Shown here: piece after piece, positions 10,769 through 20,470 of the stretch
How the letters are laid out: the number at the start of each line of letters is the position of its first letter
Position numbering within the stretch: the first letter of the stretch is position 1
Assembly: GCF_001689125.2 (NCBI RefSeq)
Contig: NZ_CP015405.2
Coordinates: forward strand, 4,242,501 to 4,306,500
From: Blautia pseudococcoides
GTDB lineage: Bacteria; Bacillota; Clostridia; Lachnospirales; Lachnospiraceae
Direction: 5' to 3'
DNA length: 64,000 nucleotides
The notes under the pieces: model-generated
The model's database searches: none
Told to the model about the DNA's origin: nothing
Seen by the model: the letters and a program-made list of their open reading frames with translations, nothing else
Made by a program: the position numbers and the translations under genes

Positions 10769-12024
10769 CAAAGAGTACAATGCCGATTGTAAAATGGGTG
10801 GCTGAGGTAATGGGCTGGCTGATGAACGGCATTTACAGTATCGGGGTCACAAATCTTGGCCTCTGTATTATTTTATTTACAATTATCATTTATATGTTCA
10901 TGACGCCGCTGCAGATCAAGCAGCAGAAGTTCTCTAAGATGAATGCTGTCATGTCCCCGGAATTACAGAAGATCAGTAAGAAATATAAAGCAAAAAAAGA
11001 TCAGGCCTCACAGGCGAAAATGCAGGAAGAGACCATGGCTGTATATGAGAAATACGGCGTATCTCCCACAGGAAGTTGTCTGCAGATGGTCATTCAGATG
11101 CCTATATTCTTTGCTCTGTATCAGGTTATCATAAAGATGCCGGGATACATTGGAGGAATCAGAAACATGTTCGATACAGCAGTTGTAAAAATTACAAATG
11201 TTGACGGATATGTAGGTATTATCAGCGATTTTATTAAAGATCATGGTATCAGAAGTTACAGTTGGCCTACAAACGGCAAGGGAATCAATGATAACCATGT
11301 CATCGACTTTTTATACAGTCTGTCTCCGTCACAGTGGGCAGACCTTGGAGAAGTGGACAAGTTCAGCGGCTTTGCGCAGACGTTAAGTGATACTGCCAAT
11401 AAGATTCATCCTATGCAGAATTTTCTTGGCCTGAATATTGCGGATACACCACTTTCTTTGATCAAGACAGGATGGAGTGACCACACTTATCTTTTGATCC
11501 TTGCGGCGATCATGATCCCATTGTTATCCTGGCTGACTCAGATGCTGAACTTAAAATTAATGCCAACAGCAGCAACAGACGATACAAACAGCCAGATGAA
11601 TGCCACAATGAAGGGGATGAATACCTTCATGCCGCTGTTTTCCGCTTTTATCTGTTTTTCCTTCCCTGTAGGTATTGGTATCTACTGGATTGCCGGTTCT
11701 GTGATCCGTTGTGTTCAGCAGCTTGTCATCAACAGACATCTGGACAATATGAATATGGATGACTTTATCAAGAAGAACCAGGAGAAGATGGCTAAGAAGC
11801 GTGCAAAAGCAGGACTTCCGCCGCAGAAGATCACACAGCAGGCAAAGATGAATGTAAAAAACATCGAGGAACCAAAGAAGATCTCTGCTGAAGACAGAAA
11901 TGCCGCAGTGCAGAAATCTACGGAATACTACAAGAATTCACAGAACGCAAAACCGGGAAGCCTGGCTTCAAAGGCAAATATGGTTGCTCAATTTGATCAG
12001 AAAAACAAATCCAAGAAGAAGTAG
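10753..12024 (+). CDS. yidC: Membrane protein insertase YidC/SpoIIIJ
   Basis: Integral membrane insertase of the YidC/Oxa1/Alb3 family, 423 residues. The start is a TTG with AGGAGG eight bases upstream. An N-terminal hydrophobic stretch is followed by the conserved core segments (TPLQIKQQKFSKMNAVMSPELQKISKKYK cytoplasmic loop in two parts; PTGSCLQMVIQMPIFFALYQVI; FMPLFSAFICFSFPVGIGIYWIAGS). The C-terminal tail is long and basic, as in YidC forms that contact the ribosome. There is no lipobox, unlike B. subtilis SpoIIIJ. It is followed by jag in the usual pairing. Confidence 0.96.
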   Translation: MVALLTKSTMPIVKWVAEVMGWLMNGIYSIGVTNLGLCIILFTIIIYMFMTPLQIKQQKFSKMNAVMSPELQKISKKYKAKKDQASQAKMQEETMAVYEKYGVSPTGSCLQMVIQMPIFFALYQVIIKMPGYIGGIRNMFDTAVVKITNVDGYVGIISDFIKDHGIRSYSWPTNGKGINDNHVIDFLYSLSPSQWADLGEVDKFSGFAQTLSDTANKIHPMQNFLGLNIADTPLSLIKTGWSDHTYLLILAAIMIPLLSWLTQMLNLKLMPTAATDDTNSQMNATMKGMNTFMPLFSAFICFSFPVGIGIYWIAGSVIRCVQQLVINRHLDNMNMDDFIKKNQEKMAKKRAKAGLPPQKITQQAKMNVKNIEEPKKISAEDRNAAVQKSTEYYKNSQNAKPGSLASKANMVAQFDQKNKSKKK

Positions 12025-12042
12025 CGGTAAGGGGGAAGAAGT

Positions 12043-12876
12043 ATGGAATTCAAAGAATTTTCTGCAAAAACTGTAGACGAAGCGATCACAAAAGCTTGTC
12101 TGGATTTTGAGACTTCCAGTGAAAATCTGGAGATTCAGGTTTTATTTGAAGGCAGTTCAGGATTTTTGGGGTTCGGAGCCAAACCGGCCAGAATTAATGT
12201 ACGCAGAAAAGAAGTATCCTTACCAGAAGAACCAGTAATTGAAGAGGCTGTTCCGGTAAAAGAAGAGAGAAAAGAAGTAAAAAAAGAGTTTAAGAACGAG
12301 CCGAAAAGAGAGCCTAAGAGGGAACCGAAAAAGGAAGTAAGAAGAACAGAGGCTCACAAAGAGGATGTAAAACCGCAGCACGAAGAGCGGAAGGTCGTTG
12401 AGAGAACAGAAGAAGAAATCACAGCCGTAAAAGCAGATGCGGAAAAGTTCTTAAATGGCGTGTTCAAAGCCATGGAGCTTGAAGTTGAAATCAAGATGGA
12501 GTATAAGAGTGCGGAAGGTAACCTGGAAATTGAATTTTTAGGCGAGGATATGGGCATTCTTATCGGCAAGAGAGGACAGACGCTGGACTCTCTGCAGTAT
12601 CTCACAAGCCTTGTTGTGAACAAGGGAAGACAGGGATATATCCGTGTGAAGCTGGATACTGAGGATTACAGAAACAGGAGAAAAGAGACTCTGGAAAATC
12701 TGGCAAAGAGCATTGCCTACAAAGTCAGAAAGACCAGAAAACCTGTATCTCTGGAGCCTATGAATCCCTATGAGAGAAGGATCATCCATTCTGCATTACA
12801 GGGCAACCGTTATGTGGAGACTTACAGTGAGGGAAATGAACCTTACCGCCATGTGGTTGTAAAGCTGAAAAAATAA
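12043..12876 (+). CDS. jag: RNA-binding protein Jag/KhpB (EloR)
   Basis: SpoIIIJ-associated RNA-binding protein, 277 residues. The Jag N-terminal domain (MEFKEFSAKTVDEAITKAC) is at 1-55, then a charged linker at about 65-130 with KREPKREPKKE-type repeats. A KH domain around GEDMGILIGKRGQTLDSLQYL follows, and a C-terminal R3H domain (RRKETLENLA, MNPYERRIIHSALQ). The family partners with KhpA and affects cell elongation and division in streptococci. It lies 18 bases after yidC. Confidence 0.95.
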   Translation: MEFKEFSAKTVDEAITKACLDFETSSENLEIQVLFEGSSGFLGFGAKPARINVRRKEVSLPEEPVIEEAVPVKEERKEVKKEFKNEPKREPKREPKKEVRRTEAHKEDVKPQHEERKVVERTEEEITAVKADAEKFLNGVFKAMELEVEIKMEYKSAEGNLEIEFLGEDMGILIGKRGQTLDSLQYLTSLVVNKGRQGYIRVKLDTEDYRNRRKETLENLAKSIAYKVRKTRKPVSLEPMNPYERRIIHSALQGNRYVETYSEGNEPYRHVVVKLKK

Positions 12877-13023
12877 TATATATAAGGAATTATGATTATT
12901 CTAGGTGAAAGCGTGAATAATGGAGAATATTTTTCTCTGCGCTTTTGCCTGGAATATTTTTTTTGACTATAAGTTTACGTTACCTGTGTTAAAGTTGAGA
13001 TAGAATCAGAGGAGTTGAGAAAA

Positions 13024-14397
13024 ATGGCTGATACAATCGCAGCAATTGCCACGGCTATGACCGCGTCGGGAATCGGAATCATCCGCATGAGCGGTCCCGA
13101 AAGCCGTAAAATCGTAAAGAAGGTTTACCGCTCCAAAGGGGGCAGAAAACAGATTGAGAAGGAGCCGTCCCACACCATCCATTACGGATTTATCTATGAT
13201 GGGGAGGAGGAGATTGACGAGGTGCTGGTCATGCTCATGGACGGTCCGAAAAGTTATACGGGCGAAGATACCGTAGAAATAGACTGCCATGGCGGCATTC
13301 TGGCTATGAAGAGGGTGTTGGAGACTGTGATCAAATACGGTGCCCGCCCGGCAGAGCCAGGGGAATATACTAAGAGGGCATTCTTAAACGGAAGAATTGA
13401 CCTGTCCCAGGCGGAGGCGGTAATTGATGTCATTAATGCTAAAAATGAGTATGCACTGAAAAGTTCTCTGAACCAGTTGAAGGGTTCTGTACAGAAAGTG
13501 ATCAAAGAAATCAGAGAGCGTATCATTTATCAGATCGCTTATATAGAGTCTGCGCTGGATGACCCGGAGCATATCAGTATAGACGGGTATGGGGAAACCC
13601 TGGAAAAAGAAGTGGCGGTACAGAAGTCCAGAATTGAAAGGCTTCTGGAAACTGCCGGGGAAGGAAAAATGATGAAGGAAGGGATCAAGACCGTTATTTT
13701 GGGCAAGCCCAATGCAGGGAAATCCTCCCTTATGAACCTTCTGGTGGGAGAAGAGAGGGCCATTGTGACGGATATTGCAGGAACCACCAGAGATATTCTG
13801 GAGGAGGCCATTGTACTGCACGGAATTTCTCTCCGCATGATAGATACCGCCGGGATCAGGGATACAGAAGACCGGGTGGAGCAGATTGGTGTGGGGAGAG
13901 CAAAAGAGTATGCAAAAGATGCGGATCTGATCCTTTACGTGGTGGATTCTTCTATACCGCTGGACGAGAATGACGAGGAGATCATCTCTATGCTGGAGGA
14001 TAAAAAGGCTGTGATCCTTCTGAATAAGACGGACTTAGAGACTGTAGTCTCAGAGGAAAGTCTTAGGAAGCGGATGAACCATCCAGTGATACCGGTCTCC
14101 GCCAAGGAGAAGCAGGGTATTGATGTGCTGGAGCAGAAGATCAAAGAGATGTTCTTTGAAGGGGAGCTGTCTTTTAACGATGAGGTGTATATTACAAATA
14201 TCCGTCACAAGACGGCTTTGGAGGACGCAAAGAAAAGTCTTGAACTGGTGGAAAACAGTATTGCTATGCAGATGCCTGAGGATTTCTTTTCTATTGACCT
14301 TATGAATGCTTATGAGAGTCTGGGCAGCATTATAGGGGAGTTTGTTGGAGAAGACCTGGTGAATGAAATATTTTCAAAGTTCTGCACAGGAAAATAG
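13024..14397 (+). CDS. mnmE: tRNA modification GTPase MnmE
   Basis: GTPase that works with MnmG to form carboxymethylaminomethyl groups at wobble uridine 34 of certain tRNAs. From the ATG at 13024 (MADTIAAIATAM), with GAGGAG upstream, it has 457 residues. The N-terminal folate-binding domain is at 1-120. The G domain has G1 GKPNAGKSS, G3 DTAGIRDTED and G4 NKTD. The C-terminus is FCTGK, carrying the catalytic Cys as a variant of the usual CIGK. mnmG follows after 160 bases. Confidence 0.97.
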   Translation: MADTIAAIATAMTASGIGIIRMSGPESRKIVKKVYRSKGGRKQIEKEPSHTIHYGFIYDGEEEIDEVLVMLMDGPKSYTGEDTVEIDCHGGILAMKRVLETVIKYGARPAEPGEYTKRAFLNGRIDLSQAEAVIDVINAKNEYALKSSLNQLKGSVQKVIKEIRERIIYQIAYIESALDDPEHISIDGYGETLEKEVAVQKSRIERLLETAGEGKMMKEGIKTVILGKPNAGKSSLMNLLVGEERAIVTDIAGTTRDILEEAIVLHGISLRMIDTAGIRDTEDRVEQIGVGRAKEYAKDADLILYVVDSSIPLDENDEEIISMLEDKKAVILLNKTDLETVVSEESLRKRMNHPVIPVSAKEKQGIDVLEQKIKEMFFEGELSFNDEVYITNIRHKTALEDAKKSLELVENSIAMQMPEDFFSIDLMNAYESLGSIIGEFVGEDLVNEIFSKFCTGK

Positions 14398-14409
14398 AAA
14401 TCCGGAGGT

Positions 14410-14453
14410 GTTATCCACAAAAATAGAGGAGATCGAAAATAAATGTGGATAAC
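14410..14453. promoter_or_regulatory. Inverted pair of perfect DnaA boxes between mnmE and mnmG
   Basis: TTATCCACA at 14411-14419 and TGTGGATAA at 14444-14452 are both perfect DnaA boxes. They form a 10-bp inverted repeat (GTTATCCACA/TGTGGATAAC) with 24 bases between. The site is about 5 kb from oriC. Confidence 0.7.
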
Positions 14454-14503
14454 GGGTTAAATACAAGAGGTTCATGTGAATAGATTTTGAGAAAAAGTAA
14501 CTA

Positions 14504-14542
14504 TTCAGTACAGTAAATGCACAGACCTGATGAATAGTTACG
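14504..14542. repeat. Palindromic intergenic repeat, copy 2
   Basis: GTAACTATTCA and TGAATAGTTAC form an 11-bp inverted repeat enclosing AGTAAATGCACAGACC. The arms and the inner motif match the element at 9936-10066. It lies just upstream of the mnmG ribosome binding site. Confidence 0.7.
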
Positions 14543-14560
14543 GGAAAGGATGCCATTAGA

Positions 14561-16465
14561 ATGAATAATCTGGTTGAGAATTATGATGTAGCCATAGTTG
14601 GCGCCGGCCATGCCGGCTGTGAGGCAGCGCTGGCCTGTGCAAGGCTTGGTCTGGATACTATTATGTTTACCGTGAGTGTGGACAGCATTGCGCTGATGCC
14701 CTGCAACCCAAACATAGGCGGAAGTTCCAAAGGTCATCTGGTGAGAGAGATTGATGCCCTTGGGGGTGAGATGGGAAAAAATATTGACAAGACATTTATC
14801 CAGTCAAAGATGCTCAATGTATCCAAGGGACCGGCTGTCCATTCTCTGCGTGCCCAGGCGGATAAGCAGGAGTACACCAGACGTATGCGAAGGGTACTGG
14901 AAAATACGGAACATCTGACCGTAAAGCAGGCTGAGGTAACGGAAATCCTTGCTGAGGAACATAAGATCAAGGGCGTTAAAACTTATTCAGGTGCCACTTA
15001 TCTGACAAAGGCAGTGGTGCTCTGTACAGGAACATATCTGAAAGCCAGATGCATTTACGGTGATGTGAGCAGCTATACAGGGCCTAATGGCCTTCAGGCC
15101 GCCAATCACCTGACAGATTCCCTGAAAAAGCTGGGAGTTGAGATGTATCGGTTTAAGACAGGGACACCTGCCAGAATTGATAAGAGAAGCATTGATTTTT
15201 CAAAAATGGAGGAACAGTTCGGGGATGAGAGAGTGGTTCCCTTTTCTTTCTCCACAAACCCTGAGGATGTACAGATTGAACAGGCATCCTGCTGGCTTAC
15301 TTACACCAATGAAAAGACACATGAGATCATTAAGAACAACCTGGACCGTTCGCCTCTGTATTCCGGTATGATCGAGGGTACAGGACCCAGGTATTGTCCT
15401 TCAATTGAGGATAAGGTGGTAAAGTTTGCGGACAAGAACAGGCACCAGGTATTTCTGGAACCGGAAGGACTTTATACCAATGAGATGTACGTGGGCGGAA
15501 TGTCCAGTTCCCTGCCCGAGGATGTACAGTATGAGATGTATCGCTCGGTACCGGGACTGGAACAGGCGAAGATTGTGAGAAATGCCTATGCCATTGAGTA
15601 CGACTGTATCAACGCAAGGCAGCTTTATCCAACCCTGGAATTCAAGGAGATAAAAGGGCTTTTCTCAGGCGGGCAGTTCAACGGCAGTTCCGGCTATGAG
15701 GAGGCAGCAGCCCAGGGGCTTGTGGCAGGAATCAATGCAGCTATGGAAGTGCTGGGCCGGGATATGCTGATCCTGGACCGCTCTGAATCCTATATAGGTG
15801 TTCTCATTGATGATCTGGTGACAAAGGAAAACCATGAGCCATACAGGATGATGACAAGCCGTGCCGAGTACAGGCTGCTTTTAAGGCAGGATAATGCAGA
15901 CCTCCGCCTCAGGGAAAAAGGATATAAGGTGGGACTGGTGAGCAAAAAGGAGTATGAATATGTACTCTGGAAGAAACAGAAGATAGAGGAGGAAGCTGCA
16001 CGTGTGGAAAATACCTTTGTGGGTGCATCCAAAGAAGTGCAGGAGCTTCTGGAATCTTACGGCAGTACGCTGTTGAAAAATGGTTCTTCTCTGGCAGAGC
16101 TGATACGCCGTCCGGAACTTTCCTACCGGGTCCTTGCTCCTCTGGATAAAAAAAGGCCGCAGCTTCCCCAGGATGTGGCGGAGCAGGTAAATATCAATAT
16201 TAAGTACGACGGATATATCCGCAGGCAGTTAAAGCAGGTGGAGCAGTTTAAAAAACTGGAGACAAAACGTCTTCCAAAGGATTTGGACTATGACGGGGTA
16301 AACGGGCTGAGGATCGAGGCAAAACAGAAGTTAAAGGAATACCGTCCGGTATCGGTTGGGCAGGCATCCAGAATCGCCGGCGTGTCCCCGGCAGATATAT
16401 CGGTACTTCTTGTATATATGGAATCTTACAGGAAAGGCGGAGTGCATAAGGAGGTGGATGTATGA
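14561..16465 (+). CDS. mnmG: tRNA uridine-5-carboxymethylaminomethyl modification enzyme MnmG
   Basis: FAD-dependent partner of MnmE in wobble-uridine modification (GidA), 634 residues, normal length. The dinucleotide-binding motif [16 protein letters not shown] is at about residues 10-25, and the signature [21 protein letters not shown] follows. A second signature, [22 protein letters not shown], is near residue 370. The ATG has AAAGGA upstream. The stop overlaps the start of rsmG by four bases, indicating translational coupling. Confidence 0.98.
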   Translation: MNNLVENYDVAIVGAGHAGCEAALACARLGLDTIMFTVSVDSIALMPCNPNIGGSSKGHLVREIDALGGEMGKNIDKTFIQSKMLNVSKGPAVHSLRAQADKQEYTRRMRRVLENTEHLTVKQAEVTEILAEEHKIKGVKTYSGATYLTKAVVLCTGTYLKARCIYGDVSSYTGPNGLQAANHLTDSLKKLGVEMYRFKTGTPARIDKRSIDFSKMEEQFGDERVVPFSFSTNPEDVQIEQASCWLTYTNEKTHEIIKNNLDRSPLYSGMIEGTGPRYCPSIEDKVVKFADKNRHQVFLEPEGLYTNEMYVGGMSSSLPEDVQYEMYRSVPGLEQAKIVRNAYAIEYDCINARQLYPTLEFKEIKGLFSGGQFNGSSGYEEAAAQGLVAGINAAMEVLGRDMLILDRSESYIGVLIDDLVTKENHEPYRMMTSRAEYRLLLRQDNADLRLREKGYKVGLVSKKEYEYVLWKKQKIEEEAARVENTFVGASKEVQELLESYGSTLLKNGSSLAELIRRPELSYRVLAPLDKKRPQLPQDVAEQVNINIKYDGYIRRQLKQVEQFKKLETKRLPKDLDYDGVNGLRIEAKQKLKEYRPVSVGQASRIAGVSPADISVLLVYMESYRKGGVHKEVDV

Positions 16466-17211
16466 GTGAAGTGACAAATCAGGTACAGGAGACGTATTGT
16501 TTAGATATTTTGGAGAATGGATCACAGGAATTTGGCCTTACGCTTACAGAAGGGCAGAAGCAGCAGTTTGTGCGCTATTATGAGATGCTGGTGGAATGGA
16601 ATAAAGTCATGAACCTGACAGGGATCACGGAATTCCAGGAGGTTTTGACCAAACATTTTGTGGACAGCATTTCCATTGTAAAAGCGCTGGATATGGAGAA
16701 TATAAAATCCTGTATAGATGTGGGAACAGGGGCGGGATTTCCCGGAATTCCCCTCAAGATCATGTTTCCCCATCTTCAGGTAACACTCCTGGATTCTCTG
16801 AACAAACGTCTTAAATTTCTGGATGCTGTCATAGGTGAACTGGGACTTGAAGGCATACACACGGTTCATGGACGTGCGGAGGATGGAGCAAGAAGGCAGG
16901 AGCACAGGGAGCAGTATGATCTGAGTGTGACCAGGGCTGTTGCCAGGCTATGTACCATCAGTGAGTATTGTATGCCTTACGTGAAGCAGGGCGGTTTCTT
17001 TGTGGCTTATAAGTCAGGCAAAATGCAAGAGGAACTTTTGGAAGGGAAAAAGGCAGTTTCCGTACTTGGGGGAAAGGTGGAGAAGACAGAAGAATTTCTC
17101 CTTCCGGGTACAGATATGGAGCGTTCCCTTGTGGTGATTCAGAAGGCAAAGCCTACACCGAAAAGATATCCGCGGAAAGCGGGTACCCCGGCGAAGGAGC
17201 CTATTTTGTGA
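16462..17211 (+). CDS. rsmG: 16S rRNA (guanine-N7)-methyltransferase RsmG
   Basis: S-adenosylmethionine-dependent methyltransferase (GidB) that modifies G527 of 16S rRNA. It has 249 residues. The motif [17 protein letters not shown] is the SAM-binding loop, preceded by the N-terminal KVMNLTGI and KHFVDS segments typical of RsmG. The C-terminal 20 residues are basic and Pro-rich, a common extension. The ATG overlaps the mnmG stop (ATGA). Confidence 0.97.
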   Translation: MSEVTNQVQETYCLDILENGSQEFGLTLTEGQKQQFVRYYEMLVEWNKVMNLTGITEFQEVLTKHFVDSISIVKALDMENIKSCIDVGTGAGFPGIPLKIMFPHLQVTLLDSLNKRLKFLDAVIGELGLEGIHTVHGRAEDGARRQEHREQYDLSVTRAVARLCTISEYCMPYVKQGGFFVAYKSGKMQEELLEGKKAVSVLGGKVEKTEEFLLPGTDMERSLVVIQKAKPTPKRYPRKAGTPAKEPIL

Positions 17212-17221
17212 GGTGAGCAGA

Positions 17222-18109
17222 ATGGAATTAAAAGAAAGCCTGAAAAAGAGAGTAGAACTGTTTAAGAAGGAATATCCTGTTGCGGACAAGGTGAAAAACA
17301 GGATCACAGAGCCTTCCATGCCTTTCTTTGGGGAGGAGATCCTGGAGAAGGCTGTGACCGCCATTTTGGAGGGAGAAAATGTGCTTCTCTGCGGTGACAA
17401 GGCTACAGGAAAAAATGTACTGGCTGAAAATCTGGCATGGTTTTTCGGCAGGCCTCTCTATAATGTTTCCTTTCATGTGAATACGGACAGCAGCACTTTG
17501 ATCGGTACGGATACCTTTGTGGGCAATGAGGTAAAGCTGAGAAAAGGTCCTATTTACCAGTGTGCCAGGTATGGAGGTTTTGGGATACTGGATGAAATTA
17601 ATATGGCAAAAAATGATGCGGTGTCAGTCCTTCACGCAACGCTGGATTACAGGAGGGTGATCGACGTGCCGGGATATGACAAGATTGACCTTGACCCGGC
17701 CACACGTTTTATCGCCACTATGAATTATGGGTATGCAGGGACAAAGGAACTGAATGAGGCCTTGGTCTCCAGGTTTATGGTGATCAATATGCCCTCTATG
17801 ACAGAGGACAGACTCATGGGAATATTGAGAAGCGCATTTTCTGATCTAAAGGACGCGGCACTTGAACAGTTTACCGGGCTTTTCCTGGATTTGCAGCTCA
17901 AGGCGAAAAATGGAGAGATATCAACAAAAGCGGTGGATATGCGCGGGCTGATTGGGGCGCTGAAGCTGATAAAGGGCGGCCTTAACCCGGTTGATGCCAT
18001 TGATATGGGAATTACAGATAAATGTTTTGACGCATTTGAGAGAGAACTGATCGCTGATATTGTCATGACCCGGATACCTGAGGAGTGGACCCGCAGCGAT
18101 GTATTTTAG
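17222..18109 (+). CDS. MoxR-type AAA+ ATPase
   Basis: A 295-residue AAA+ ATPase of the MoxR/CbbQ/NorQ group. The P-loop is LLCGDKATGKNVLAENLAW near residue 60 and Walker B is FGILDEINMAK; the sensor region is RFIATMNYG and the arginine finger region NEALVSRF. I chose the ATG at 17222 because GAGGTGAG lies just upstream. Such ATPases act as chaperone-like activators together with a VWA-domain partner, which is exactly the next gene. The client protein is not evident here. It starts 10 bases after rsmG and may be read through from that operon. Confidence 0.9.
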   Translation: MELKESLKKRVELFKKEYPVADKVKNRITEPSMPFFGEEILEKAVTAILEGENVLLCGDKATGKNVLAENLAWFFGRPLYNVSFHVNTDSSTLIGTDTFVGNEVKLRKGPIYQCARYGGFGILDEINMAKNDAVSVLHATLDYRRVIDVPGYDKIDLDPATRFIATMNYGYAGTKELNEALVSRFMVINMPSMTEDRLMGILRSAFSDLKDAALEQFTGLFLDLQLKAKNGEISTKAVDMRGLIGALKLIKGGLNPVDAIDMGITDKCFDAFERELIADIVMTRIPEEWTRSDVF

Positions 18110-18153
18110 CCTGGCCGAAGTGTTTGGCTGCTTCATTAAAGGAGATGTACTTT

Positions 18154-19908
18154 ATGGAAAATGAAGATAGATGGGAAGCAGAGGCAAACCGTCTGGATAT
18201 CCAGAACAGAATCAGGAACCTGATGTGGACGGTCAGCCAGGACTATGAACTGGATATTGAGGTGGACCAGGAGGCCTGGCAGAAATCAAAATACATTGCC
18301 TTTTATGATGCTGTCCGGGAAGGGGGATTTGCCCGGTATTTCAACGTGGAAGAGTATGAGGCTTACATAACAAAAAGAGTGTATGCGGGATGGGAGCCGT
18401 CTGTACTTCTGGCGTTGGGAAGGCTGTGTATAGACTGTGCTGTATATAAGAAGCTGGAAAAAGAGCGGCGCGGTGTGGTCTCCATACGGAGAAGAGCCAT
18501 GAGGGATACGCTGGAAATGGACAGCATGAGGCTTACACATACGGATTGGGGCTATGTGGAGGCTTGCTATCTGCGGTTTATGCTGGATGGGACAGAGGCG
18601 GATGAGAGGAATCAGGGATTGATCGGCCTTATAGGTACACTGGAAGATGCAGAGTGTACTTCACAGATCACGGATTGCCTCAGCGCGGTATATGAAAGGG
18701 CATACGCAAAGGGATTTACGAAAAAGTTTAAAGGGCTTAGCCAGGAGCTTATGGATTCCGGGGAAGAGAATAAAGAGTATACGGATAAAGAATATCTGGA
18801 GGAGGAATCTGAGGAGAGCCATGATGAACATAAGGTAAATCTTTTTACGGATGAACTCATGGAGGAGGAAGATTTGGTGAGCCGGCACAAGGCAAATGTG
18901 ATCGTGCTGGATGAGGAATCGTCCTCCCGGATGGAAGAGTATGTGGAACGTAATTATGGAAAGAGTTATCTTGCCGCACAGGAACAGAAGCATCAGAACA
19001 GCCAGCTATGCAGAGGAAATCATGAGGACAGCCGGCTGCATTTCACAGACGGTCTTCTGCATGGGTGGGTGCAGGAGAGCGCTAAAGCGGAGTATGTAAA
19101 AAAGGTCAGGGATGAAAATCTTAAAGTGCTGGATCTGAACCAGATGGTGACCAGACAAAATGTACAAATGTTGGCAAATACACTGAAGCGGGCGCTTCTA
19201 ACCAGGAATGAAAAGGAAGCAGTGTCCAGTGAGTATGGCAATATTTGTGCGCGAAAGCTGTGGAATCTGGGGCGTACAGACAACAGAAGGCTGTTTGAGC
19301 GGGAGATCATACGGGATAACACGGATTTTGTGGTGGAGGTGTTAATTGATGCCAGCGGCTCCCAGCAGGGCAGACAGGCTCTTGTGGCGCTCCAGGGGTA
19401 TATTATCAGTGAGGCACTGAGTATTGTCAGGATTCCCCAGAGGGTTATGGGGTTTTGTACGTTTGGGGATTTTACCATCATGCAGCGGTTCAGGGATTAT
19501 GAGGATGACAGGGCTGCAAATGAGAGGATCTTTGAGTTTTACGGGTCTGCCAATAACCGGGACGGGCTGGCTGTGCGGGCGGCAGCAGATAGTCTGGAGA
19601 AACGCAAGGAAGAGAATAAGATATTGATCGTGCTCAGTGACGGACGTCCAAATGATGTGATCGCGGGAAGTCTGCGGGATAGGAAGAAAGAGGCCTATTG
19701 CACGGAGTTTGCCGTGAGGGATACCGCTACGGAGGTCCGGAAACTGAGGAATAAGAGGATTGCGGTGCTTGGAGTTTTTGCGGGGGAGGAAGAGGATCTG
19801 CAGGCGGAGAAGAAGATATTTGGGAAGGATTTTGCTTATATACGGGATATTAGTAATTTTGCTAATGTGGTGGGGAGGTATTTGAAAAGGCAGTTGCTGG
19901 ATGTGTAA
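18154..19908 (+). CDS. VWA-domain protein, partner of the MoxR ATPase
   Basis: A 584-residue protein whose C-terminal third is a von Willebrand A domain with the metal-adhesion motif DASGS (in VLIDASGSQQGRQ) and a later LSDGRPND segment. The N-terminal part is helical and charged, with a very acidic stretch around residues 210-250. The architecture resembles CobT/NorD-type activators that work with MoxR ATPases to remodel or load metal into an enzyme. The chosen ATG has AAGGAG nine bases upstream. The target complex is unknown and no obvious client enzyme lies nearby. Confidence 0.85.
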   Translation: MENEDRWEAEANRLDIQNRIRNLMWTVSQDYELDIEVDQEAWQKSKYIAFYDAVREGGFARYFNVEEYEAYITKRVYAGWEPSVLLALGRLCIDCAVYKKLEKERRGVVSIRRRAMRDTLEMDSMRLTHTDWGYVEACYLRFMLDGTEADERNQGLIGLIGTLEDAECTSQITDCLSAVYERAYAKGFTKKFKGLSQELMDSGEENKEYTDKEYLEEESEESHDEHKVNLFTDELMEEEDLVSRHKANVIVLDEESSSRMEEYVERNYGKSYLAAQEQKHQNSQLCRGNHEDSRLHFTDGLLHGWVQESAKAEYVKKVRDENLKVLDLNQMVTRQNVQMLANTLKRALLTRNEKEAVSSEYGNICARKLWNLGRTDNRRLFEREIIRDNTDFVVEVLIDASGSQQGRQALVALQGYIISEALSIVRIPQRVMGFCTFGDFTIMQRFRDYEDDRAANERIFEFYGSANNRDGLAVRAAADSLEKRKEENKILIVLSDGRPNDVIAGSLRDRKKEAYCTEFAVRDTATEVRKLRNKRIAVLGVFAGEEEDLQAEKKIFGKDFAYIRDISNFANVVGRYLKRQLLDV

Positions 19909-20039
19909 AAGGGGGCGGGTCTTCCTTACGCCCCTGGGGGCTGTGGCTGCGGGAGGTTGTGTGGTGCTGCGGGTGGGTGGAGGCGGGTATGGGGAGAGGG
20001 ATTGCTGCGGGGAGGTGTTGGGTAGTTAGGGGGGATGTG
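19909..20039. other. G-rich gap
   Basis: About 130 bases with long runs of G on the plus strand. GGGGCG and CGCCCC arms near 19914-19937 can pair, but there is no T-run after them. No gene seen. Confidence 0.5.
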
Positions 20040-20438
20040 TTAGTGGGTGGTTAGGGGGTTGGTTTCTAGGAAGGCTTGGGTGGTGGTGATGTTTTCGGTT
20101 AGGACGGCGTGATAGACGTCCATGCTGGTGTATTTATCGTAGTGGTAGAGACCTTTGGTTAGGAGGTCTTTTTTTATTGTTGTGATTGCGGTTTTTAGGG
20201 AGGGATTTTGGTGGCAGCGGGTGGTTATGGAGTCGCAGTAGGCCTGGGCTTTGGTGATGGTTTCCCGGTCGAAGAACCAGAGGTCAAAGTTCCAGAGTTC
20301 GTCCATGAGGATGTCCAGGTTGTTGCAGACCATCATGTCCATGCGGTAGCTGCCGATCGGGTGGGGCCCACCGTAGGTTCCCAGCTCTTTGTAAAGTCCG
20401 GTTTTGTAAAGGATTCCGTCGGCTTTTTTTCTTGTCAT
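20040..20438 (-). CDS. Small protein of unknown function, possibly nucleotidyltransferase-like
   Basis: A 132-residue frame starting MTRKKADGILYKTG. The segment GSYRMDMMVCNNLDILMDEL resembles the Gly-Ser...Asp...Asp pattern of the nucleotidyltransferase fold, but the match is loose and the rest of the fold is not clear. Many codons end in C (ACC), as expected for a lagging-strand gene here. The ribosome binding site is weak. It is on the strand opposite to its surroundings, as is the next gene. It may be a shortened member of a longer family. Function not assigned. Confidence 0.5.
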   Translation of the reverse strand: MTRKKADGILYKTGLYKELGTYGGPHPIGSYRMDMMVCNNLDILMDELWNFDLWFFDRETITKAQAYCDSITTRCHQNPSLKTAITTIKKDLLTKGLYHYDKYTSMDVYHAVLTENITTTQAFLETNPLTTH

Positions 20439-20470
20439 GTTTGTCTCTATTGGTATGAGGTCGTGCAGGT

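Noticed and set aside
19911-20039. G-quadruplex-forming region
   Set aside because: G-rich, but the runs are irregular and the plus strand is generally G-rich on this replication arm; not enough to claim structure.
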